Shown here one piece after another: positions 25,594 through 32,044 of a stretch of DNA of 37,447 bases. The notes beneath the pieces were generated by a model, which made no database searches, was not told the origin of the DNA, and worked only from the letters and a program-made list of their open reading frames with translations. Each line of letters begins with the position of its first letter. The first letter of the stretch is position 1. The stretch lies in the NCBI GenBank assembly GCA_947173495.1, contig CAMWFQ010000035.1, positions 1 through 37,447 of the forward strand, read 5' to 3'. The position numbers and the translations under genes are program-made. This stretch comes from an uncultured Lachnospiraceae bacterium (GTDB taxonomy: Bacteria; Bacillota; Clostridia; Lachnospirales; Lachnospiraceae).

Positions 25594-26445
25594 TTACGGT
25601 AAAATAATATCATTTTTAATGGGCAGTTTTTCATCCAGGGCCTTCTTTAAAGCCAAATCCCAGAAATCCCACTCATGCGCATACCCCGGAACCTCATCAT
25701 AATCCACATCATAGCCATATTCAGAGAGTAAATCACGGGATGCATAAGCAAAATGCCGGATAAAATCATTTCCGCCGCAGGTCATGAACAACTTGGGCAG
25801 GGGCCTGCCTTCCGTCGCATTCTTTTTAGCGGTAATGAACAGGTCATCATCCGGGTCGGCAAATTTTATGCCTTGCTTTGCAAAAGCCTCCGTATCGACA
25901 GCAAAATCCGTTCCGCTGCCATCCCCTGCGCTTTGCGACACAACAGACATGATATTTGATGTATCCATCCCGCCACCAGACATAATCAAAGCCGCCGCAC
26001 ATCTTTCTCCGCCATAAACCGCCCACTTTGTAGCTGCCATAGAACCCATGGAAAGCCCGCCGACAAAAGTATCCTCCCGTTTGTCAGAAATAGGAAACAT
26101 GGAGGTACATACCCTGGGCAATTCCTCAAATATATAATCCCAATATCTGGCAGGCCAGGGAAGGACATCATCCGGCTGGTTGATATAGCTTGAATTGTAC
26201 CCTGCAGGCATGACCACCGCTATTTTATGGTCATCGGCATATCTGACAATGTTTGAAAAGTTTACATAATCCGAATCATCCCCCGTGCCGCCATGGAATA
26301 AATAGAGCACCTGAAATTTTGCCCCGGGAACATAACTTTCCGCTTTTCCTGTAGCCTCGTCGAAAAGCCCCCAGGAGGGAAGAATCATCGTTACGTTTGT
26401 CTGCTGCATTAAAGTTTTTGATAAGAAATTGAATTTTACTAACAT
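25594..26445 (-). CDS. Esterase D / CE1-like esterase
   Basis: 283 aa alpha/beta hydrolase of the putative-esterase family (PF00756 type, like S-formylglutathione hydrolase and feruloyl/acetylxylan esterases). LYLFHGGTGD is the oxyanion loop, GGLSMGSMAA the nucleophile elbow with Ser, CGGNDF the Asp and GYAHEWDFWD the His. No signal peptide, so intracellular. AAGGAGG lies 7 bases before ATG 26445. In operon with the GPH transporter 42 bases upstream. Acts on a short or aromatic ester, by family; the substrate is not shown. Confidence 0.88.
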   Translation of the reverse strand: MLVKFNFLSKTLMQQTNVTMILPSWGLFDEATGKAESYVPGAKFQVLYLFHGGTGDDSDYVNFSNIVRYADDHKIAVVMPAGYNSSYINQPDDVLPWPARYWDYIFEELPRVCTSMFPISDKREDTFVGGLSMGSMAATKWAVYGGERCAAALIMSGGGMDTSNIMSVVSQSAGDGSGTDFAVDTEAFAKQGIKFADPDDDLFITAKKNATEGRPLPKLFMTCGGNDFIRHFAYASRDLLSEYGYDVDYDEVPGYAHEWDFWDLALKKALDEKLPIKNDIILP

Positions 26446-26487
26446 TTGCTGCCTCCTTATTTTTGTATTTGTTATCTGTTGCCGTTT

Positions 26488-27885
26488 TTAATATGTAAGT
26501 TCCGCTGCAGGACCATACTTTTCCTTTAAGTGGCTTTCCGCCTCATCTTTCGATATTTCTTTATTGTTGTATCTGGTCATAAACTGTACATCAGCAGTTC
26601 TTAATTTGTAGAAGCGAAGAACCGTTACAGCCAGAAGCATTCCCACCGCAGGGGCAACTGTGTACAGGAGCCAAAGCCCACCTGTGACCGATGCAGGCTG
26701 CATGGCATTTTCCCCCTCAACAAATCCGAACCCTGACAAAATCAGCATTGCAATAGGCCCGCTGACTGACCCTATCAGTTTTGAAAAGAAGGTTTGGACG
26801 GATGCCGCCACACCCTCTGCCCGCTCGCCCGTGTGGTATGTTCCATACTCGATACAATCCGGGGTAAAGGTAAACAGCAGTATATTGTTAGCGCCTGTAA
26901 AAAATCCCTGTATCAATAGCATAATATAAAAGAATGTCAGATTCGAATAGCCGACAAAATATAATATGATTCCCAACACCGCAGCTGCAATATTACTGAA
27001 AATATAAAAATTATATTTGTCAACTTTCCTCAAGATAACAGGAACCATAATTCCTGAAACCACAAGCGGAACCATTGATATCATACTGATAACAGATGCA
27101 TAATCCTGATTTCCCAGACAGATACGCGCCAGATAAATCTGGATATACTGCATAAAATTCAATAAGCCGCTTAAAAGCAATGCACCATAAAATATCAGCA
27201 AAAATTTATTTTTAGGCACATAGATAAACATCTGTTTCAGGGAGATAGACTTTTCTCTTCTCGCTACATAACGTTCCTTTCCGGTAACAAGCAACGGCAA
27301 CATCACTACGGCGGCTATCGCTGTAAATATCAAACCTACTGCAAGCCATCCCATTCTTGCCTGAAGCATTGGCAACACCATACAGGTACCTGTTATCCCT
27401 ACCATTGCAAAGAAGCGGCCTGTCGTAAGCAATTGTCCTCTTTCTTCAACATTATCTGTCATGGATGTAGGCAGGACAAAAATCGGTACATCGCATAGGG
27501 TATAAGACATGCTCCATGCCACATATGCAATCGTTGCCCATGCAATTTTAACCGCCGGACTTACTGAAACAGGGAGGAAAAAGAAAAATACTGAACTGAC
27601 AGTAATCAAAGGCAGGGAAATCCGAAGCCATGGCAAAAAGCGCCCGGATTTAAAGTGAACCTTATCAACAATAATCCCCAGCAAAGGGTCATTTACCGCA
27701 TCCCATAATTTGGTAAAAAACATGATAATGGCAATAGCCGCAGCCGTTATACCTACGTCCGAAAAAAACGTCTGCATGTTTATGGCAACCAGCCCATAAA
27801 ACATATTATGACCCAAAAAATAGACCCAGTAACTAATCTTTTCTTTCCCTTGAAGTTTTGTTTTCTTTTGCATCTCGTTCCCCAT
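26488..27885 (-). CDS. GPH family (glycoside-pentoside-hexuronide) cation symporter
   Basis: 465 aa, 12 helices of the major facilitator fold. Family marks: FFTKLWDAVNDPLLGIIVDK in the helix 2-3 loop and PDCIEYGTYHTGERAEGVAAS near helix 10, both typical of MelB/GusB/XynB-like transporters. It imports a sugar, glycoside or similar small molecule with H+ or Na+. AGGAGG is 6 bases before ATG 27885, 3 before ATG 27888. Its presence makes the cargo operon an uptake and breakdown unit. Confidence 0.92.
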   Translation of the reverse strand: MGNEMQKKTKLQGKEKISYWVYFLGHNMFYGLVAINMQTFFSDVGITAAAIAIIMFFTKLWDAVNDPLLGIIVDKVHFKSGRFLPWLRISLPLITVSSVFFFFLPVSVSPAVKIAWATIAYVAWSMSYTLCDVPIFVLPTSMTDNVEERGQLLTTGRFFAMVGITGTCMVLPMLQARMGWLAVGLIFTAIAAVVMLPLLVTGKERYVARREKSISLKQMFIYVPKNKFLLIFYGALLLSGLLNFMQYIQIYLARICLGNQDYASVISMISMVPLVVSGIMVPVILRKVDKYNFYIFSNIAAAVLGIILYFVGYSNLTFFYIMLLIQGFFTGANNILLFTFTPDCIEYGTYHTGERAEGVAASVQTFFSKLIGSVSGPIAMLILSGFGFVEGENAMQPASVTGGLWLLYTVAPAVGMLLAVTVLRFYKLRTADVQFMTRYNNKEISKDEAESHLKEKYGPAAELTY

Positions 27886-27957
27886 CATGAACCTCCTATT
27901 TGTAATAACAATCTCTTGTGAACATTAAGTCAGCAAATTTAACTATGTCTGTACCAC

Positions 27958-29058
27958 TTATAATGTGTCAAATTTTTCCCCGGTCTTTACCTCATCACTG
28001 TACAATTCCCTCGGTAATATATTAGGATAGGCATGCCACTGTCTCACGGACACAGAGCCCCTTCCGCCTGTCAATTGCTTTACTCTGCCGTCTCGATAGG
28101 TAAATTTCCCCTCGACCTCATCAAACATCAAAGTAGCCACCGGATTATCCGGCACTTTAAAAGTAACTCCCCATACCCTCGCATTGCAAACATGGGCACA
28201 CACTTCATAAACACCATCTGACACTTCAATCTTAATGCGATACACAGTAGGAATAAATCCGTCCAGTTCCCGCATAAATGCCCAATCCTCATGGAAAATC
28301 TCCATCTTCCCTTCCGGATAATAGGTATCTGTCTGTAAATCATATACTGCAAAATCCTTCATTCCCAGACGCATATCATACATAGAAGAATGAATCTCAT
28401 TAAATGTGATATACCCCCAATCCTCCCATCCGCCAAGCTCTGCGGCTGAGGAATCCACTGCCACATACCGTTCTCTCTGCCCGGTTCCCTTCACCCTGAC
28501 TGTTTTTCCTTTATAAGTGAATTCCCCGTCTGCATCCCCTGACCAGTTATAGCCGTAGGTAATGGAATGCTGGGTCAAATATGACGGTGTCTCCCGGCCA
28601 TACCAAAGCGGGTATCCGTGTGCCCGATGATATAAATCCGCTTTGAATTCGCCATCCTGCGTATCCAGCATAAAATGCCAGGTTCCATCATCAAAACACT
28701 CAACCGCATATTCTTTTCCACAGCTTACAAAAACACTATGTTCACGCCTTTCAATTTTCAATGTGCCTTTGCAGTTCCTATACATTTTGTTCATAATGCT
28801 TCCTGGGTATTCTGCCAGCTTGTATATTGAGTTTGGAAGCTGTCTCACCCCTCCTTTTCCCTTTGCCAGCATCATGGTAACCAAATCCATTTTTTCAAGT
28901 TCCATTGACAGGATGGAACCTCCAAGCATATACACTTCCCCGTCATCCCCTGTAACATGAAACTCAAAGAGCCAGTCAAGGAATCCGCTCCTGACTTCTT
29001 CCTTTACGCCGTTTCGTGCCTCATCAGCCAGCGTTACTTTTGGATTTTCAATTTTCAT
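27958..29058 (-). CDS. Lipocalin-fold AttH/CrtC-like protein (putative hydratase or binding protein)
   Basis: 366 aa, rich in beta strands, Trp and Tyr, two similar halves. The layout (SGFLDWLFEFHVTGDDGEVY start, RERYVAVDSS and EDWGYITFNEIH in the middle, GGRGSVSVRQWHAYPN at the end) resembles the double-lipocalin AttH / carotenoid 1,2-hydratase / kievitone-hydratase group, but the match is by eye only. Cytoplasmic: no signal. First gene of the leftward operon. GAAGG before ATG 29058. It may hydrate or bind the imported molecule. Alternative: a DUF of unknown role. Confidence 0.5.
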   Translation of the reverse strand: MKIENPKVTLADEARNGVKEEVRSGFLDWLFEFHVTGDDGEVYMLGGSILSMELEKMDLVTMMLAKGKGGVRQLPNSIYKLAEYPGSIMNKMYRNCKGTLKIERREHSVFVSCGKEYAVECFDDGTWHFMLDTQDGEFKADLYHRAHGYPLWYGRETPSYLTQHSITYGYNWSGDADGEFTYKGKTVRVKGTGQRERYVAVDSSAAELGGWEDWGYITFNEIHSSMYDMRLGMKDFAVYDLQTDTYYPEGKMEIFHEDWAFMRELDGFIPTVYRIKIEVSDGVYEVCAHVCNARVWGVTFKVPDNPVATLMFDEVEGKFTYRDGRVKQLTGGRGSVSVRQWHAYPNILPRELYSDEVKTGEKFDTL

Positions 29059-29107
29059 CTTAACCTTCTCTCCTTCTAAAATAATTTATATATAGTGAAC
29101 TAGCATC

Positions 29108-29136
29108 TTGACATCTCAAATTTTAGACAATAATAT
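29108..29136 (+). promoter_or_regulatory. araC-type regulator promoter
   Basis: Consensus TTGACA (29108-29113), 17-bp spacer, TAATAT (29131-29136). Leftward -10 words (TATATA, 29087-29094 region) lie about 15 bases to the left with a possible TTGAGA -35 inside this promoter's spacer, so the divergent promoters overlap. Confidence 0.85.
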
Positions 29137-29164
29137 GTATTATATGGATAGCCAACTTGCTAAT

Positions 29165-29179
29165 TTGTATCATATACAA
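29165..29179. promoter_or_regulatory. Perfect dyad in the regulator leader
   Basis: TTGTAT-CAT-ATACAA, 6-bp arms, about 20 bases before the regulator start. A candidate binding site for autoregulation. Confidence 0.4.
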
Positions 29180-29199
29180 TGTATGATGGAGATATTATT

Positions 29200-30249
29200 A
29201 TGAATTTTGACAGCAAAAAAATTCTAATGGATGACATAATTACAGAAATCTACAATGTCAGAGGCTTTACAAAAGATAATAAAATATCAAACAAAAATTT
29301 ACCTGATGTAATTTTGTCAAAAAGACCTATTGAACTCCAATTCGTATCATTTAGCCAACATGACATTGGACATAGAAGTGCGTATGGACATCGCTGGTAT
29401 CTTGACTTTGATTTTCATGTCTGTCACGGTCCATATCCTGTCACAAGCATAATGCACCATCATGACTTCTGGGAAATTATATTTGTTGAATCAGATACAC
29501 TTAAAATACAAATTGAAGCAGCTGTTTATAATTTGAACGAAGGTGATGTCTGTATACTGAATCGTTCAACCCGGCATATGGAATACTTCCATCAGGGTCA
29601 GGCTCTGATTTATATCGCATTATCTCCAGATTATATCAATTCATGGCCTGCTGATCCAAATGTAGCTTTTCAGCGCCCTATGTCGCATCTTCTTGAAAAT
29701 GGAAGCAATTTGCCACGTTATCAAAACAGAGATTTTATACTTGCAAGAGCCAAAAATAGGGATGCTTATTATTCCGCTACCAATCTTACTCAATCTATTA
29801 AAAATGAATTGCAAAACAATATGCCGGGAAGCAGATACATTGTAAGGGGGATGATATACAGACTGATTACATTGTTTACTTTGTCAAAAAATTATGACAC
29901 CAAATATCATGATTTAGGCAAATCCGGAGAATTTGGCTTGGCCAGTTTTACTAAGGAATTTCTGGATACCAACAAACACCGGATTACATTGTTTGAACTT
30001 GAGGGTATCATGCAGTACAACGGCGCATATCTGAATCAATTATTCAAGAAAAAATATCAACGTTCTATCACAGAATATAATCAGGACATATGTTTACAAT
30101 ATATGGCAAAATTGTTGCTGACCACAAATAGAACCATTGAGGATATCTGTCATACAATTGGTTTTGTAAACAGGACACACGTATACAAGGCCTTTAAAGA
30201 AAAATATGGCCATACACCTTCTGAATTCAGGAAGAATAAATCAATTTAA
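29200..30249 (+). CDS. AraC family transcriptional regulator
   Basis: 349 aa. N-terminal cupin-like sensor (IMHHHDFWEIIFVE, then LNEGDVCILNRSTRH, the usual AraC beta-barrel pattern). C-terminal double helix-turn-helix: LFELEGIMQYNGAYLNQLFKKKYQRSITEY and TIEDICHTIGFVNRTHVYKAFKEKYGHTPSEFR. GGAG 8 bases before ATG 29200. Divergent from the esterase/GPH operon, so the obvious activator, with the ligand likely the operon's substrate or product. Confidence 0.93.
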   Translation: MNFDSKKILMDDIITEIYNVRGFTKDNKISNKNLPDVILSKRPIELQFVSFSQHDIGHRSAYGHRWYLDFDFHVCHGPYPVTSIMHHHDFWEIIFVESDTLKIQIEAAVYNLNEGDVCILNRSTRHMEYFHQGQALIYIALSPDYINSWPADPNVAFQRPMSHLLENGSNLPRYQNRDFILARAKNRDAYYSATNLTQSIKNELQNNMPGSRYIVRGMIYRLITLFTLSKNYDTKYHDLGKSGEFGLASFTKEFLDTNKHRITLFELEGIMQYNGAYLNQLFKKKYQRSITEYNQDICLQYMAKLLLTTNRTIEDICHTIGFVNRTHVYKAFKEKYGHTPSEFRKNKSI

Positions 30250-30256
30250 TATACAG

Positions 30257-30332
30257 CGATTTCATATTAGGTATATCATAAAATCAATGTTATCAAGAAA
30301 ATTCGCTATAATGATATACCTAATAAAAATCG
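30257..30332. repeat. Long interrupted inverted repeat at the right edge of the cargo
   Basis: Perfect 14-bp arms ATTAGGTATATCAT (30266-30279) and ATGATATACCTAAT (30311-30324), 31 bases apart, extended by CGATTT (30257-30262) and AAATCG (30327-30332). It lies between the convergent regulator and SpoVG genes. No U-run follows. It could be a two-way terminator or a recombination scar. Confidence 0.65.
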
Positions 30333-30345
30333 ATACCGCTGTCTG

Positions 30346-30705
30346 TTATGTTTCCTGCTTCATAACAACATTAAATTTCTTCACTATCTCATCATACAAT
30401 TCCTGCCGGAACTGCCTTGTTATGGGGTAGGCTATATCCTGATAGATTTCTTTCCCGTTATCATCAAGCCGCCCTGTCTTATAATCCGGCATGGAGACAA
30501 AAATGTTACCCTTCTGGGATATGCCGATACGGATTCCGGTCACTTTAAATACGCCGTTTAAGAGAATCGAAACGTTTGCCTTAAGACTGCCCTCCTGATT
30601 CTGCATAGGCGTTACGGTTACTTTGATATCCATGATACCTGTACCTGCTGTATTATCTATGGTGGTTTTATTTGCCGTATCGGCTGTATTGCTTGTCTTA
30701 GACAT
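30346..30705 (-). CDS. SpoVG family protein of the conjugative element
   Basis: 119 aa. After a Thr/Asn-rich tail of about 24 residues, MDIKVTVTPMQ starts a SpoVG domain (ISILLNGVFKVTGIRI-like core, GNIFVSMPDYKT, DIAYPITRQFR). SpoVG proteins bind nucleic acid and act as regulators; ICE copies are common and their role is unsettled. GGAG 8 bases before ATG 30705. Confidence 0.88.
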   Translation of the reverse strand: MSKTSNTADTANKTTIDNTAGTGIMDIKVTVTPMQNQEGSLKANVSILLNGVFKVTGIRIGISQKGNIFVSMPDYKTGRLDDNGKEIYQDIAYPITRQFRQELYDEIVKKFNVVMKQET

Positions 30706-30752
30706 ATTATTGCGCTCCTTCCTGTCTTCTTATTTTTGCGCTGATGGATTCT

Positions 30753-30781
30753 TTTTTATGAATAGATTGCACTCCTGTCAA
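30753..30781 (-). promoter_or_regulatory. Probable promoter of the SpoVG-like gene
   Basis: Minus strand TTGACA (30781-30776), 17-bp spacer, TAAAAA (30758-30753), about 48 bases before the start. The -35 is perfect and the -10 is weak. The rest of 30782-30960 holds no gene, only a small TCCGGC-TCT-GCCGGA hairpin at 30905-30919. Confidence 0.55.
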
Positions 30782-30960
30782 CATTGGGATGTCTGATGCA
30801 TTTTGGCATCCGTTGTTTCAAATTAACAGCTTTTTCCGCCCGAAGTTTTTCCTCATATGTTTTTCAGGTTTTCTAAATTTTACAGGCTTTCTCCTTAACA
30901 TTTTTCCGGCTCTGCCGGAGCTGATTCATTTCATCATATTCCTTTCTGCTATGGATGGAT

Positions 30961-31200
30961 TTACAGCCTGTTCCCCATTTCCCTTTCGTATAATCTTTCC
31001 AGATACCCCGCCACAATCTCCGCTATATCCCCCTGCTCTTTACAAAGCCCTTCCACAGTCACAGTGAGCATATCCTCCATCAAAAGATAGAGACAGCTGT
31101 TCATATCCTGCCGTTTCAATTCCTTTATGGCTTCCATTGCCCTGCCGCTTATGGGGATCGGCGTTCTGGTGAGGCTGATCCCGGAGGACCGGTATGCCAT
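30961..31200 (-). CDS. Small ICE protein overlapping the ArdC-like gene
   Basis: About 79 aa from ATG 31200 (a TTG at 31242, with AAGGAG 7 bases before it, would give 93). Reads AYRSSGISLTRTPIPI, then helical GRAMEAIKELKRQDMNSCLY and a long amphipathic helix. It looks like a real protein, whereas the overlapping C-terminus of the upstream gene looks like out-of-frame sequence. Family not recognised. It overlaps the ArdC-like gene by 161-203 bases. Confidence 0.65.
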   Translation of the reverse strand: MAYRSSGISLTRTPIPISGRAMEAIKELKRQDMNSCLYLLMEDMLTVTVEGLCKEQGDIAEIVAGYLERLYEREMGNRL

Positions 31201-31999
31201 AGCTCCCGCTTCCCCCTTCCGGGATTTGATATTTTCCCCCAATCTCCTGCTCCTTCCTGTCTTCTGTCTTATCTTCTGCTCTTTCTTCTGCCGCCCTCTG
31301 CTTTTCCCTTTTCACCTCAAAGGCTTTCTCTATCCCCGTAAGCACCTGCCCTGCCACGGATAGCGCCGTGTTGCACAGCCCATACACCATGAGCCTTGGA
31401 GCGGTAGCAAGTACCGGGAGCAGAGAGGAAACAGGCGGCGGCTTTGCATCCATGCGTACCGCCGCCATATACTGTGCGCTTTGGATAACCGCACTTGTGA
31501 TGTCATAGATATGCTCCGGATTTTGGGAATTGTAGCGGCATAATTCGCTGATGTTTTCTATATATTTTTTCTCTTCACTGTAAGCCTCCCGCTCCACCGC
31601 TTCCTTCACATAATCCTGCACGTTTGCTGATTTTGCATGAAGATGGGCAAGCATTTCCTTTTCATTGCTTTCATTTAACCTCCATATCTCCGGCCTGCCT
31701 CTCCCGTTGGTGTCGGTTATGTCGAATACATGGTCTATGTAAGAGCGGTAGCTGTTGGAATCTATGATGGCTATTCCCTTGCTCCCCTTCCGCACATACC
31801 TTCCCTTTTCCCTCCACCCGGCATAGGTCTCCACCATCCTTGCGTCCGGCCTCTGGGCGTAGAGCAGGCTGGCGTTCTCAAAGCCCATCTGATAATGGAC
31901 GGAGGAAAATTTAAGGAAACTGCTCCAGGAAGCTTCGTCCTTTATAATCTCCGGTACAATCTCCCGGTAGATATCTTTTGTATAAATGATGCCCCTCAT
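31040..31999 (-). CDS. ArdC/LtrC-like ssDNA-binding N-terminal domain protein
   Basis: 319 aa. WSSFLKFSSVHYQMGFENASLLYAQRPDARMVETY and WREKGRYVRKGSKGIAI match by eye the ArdC-like domain found at the start of large ICE anti-restriction/helicase proteins (usual LLIYAQRPDAT...W...RWVNRGAKGIA). Here the helicase part is absent. A helical middle and a Lys/Glu-rich stretch (about 235-260) follow; the last 60 residues (SGSYGIPVLRDQPHQ...) look unlike coding sequence. AAAGGGGTGG before ATG 31999. May protect incoming DNA, by family. A frameshift near 31240 is an alternative reading. Confidence 0.7.
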   Translation of the reverse strand: MRGIIYTKDIYREIVPEIIKDEASWSSFLKFSSVHYQMGFENASLLYAQRPDARMVETYAGWREKGRYVRKGSKGIAIIDSNSYRSYIDHVFDITDTNGRGRPEIWRLNESNEKEMLAHLHAKSANVQDYVKEAVEREAYSEEKKYIENISELCRYNSQNPEHIYDITSAVIQSAQYMAAVRMDAKPPPVSSLLPVLATAPRLMVYGLCNTALSVAGQVLTGIEKAFEVKREKQRAAEERAEDKTEDRKEQEIGGKYQIPEGGSGSYGIPVLRDQPHQNADPHKRQGNGSHKGIETAGYEQLSLSFDGGYAHCDCGRAL

Positions 32000-32044
32000 T
32001 TTCCACCCCTTTCCGGTAAATTATTTTCTTTCCCGTTTTCGTTC

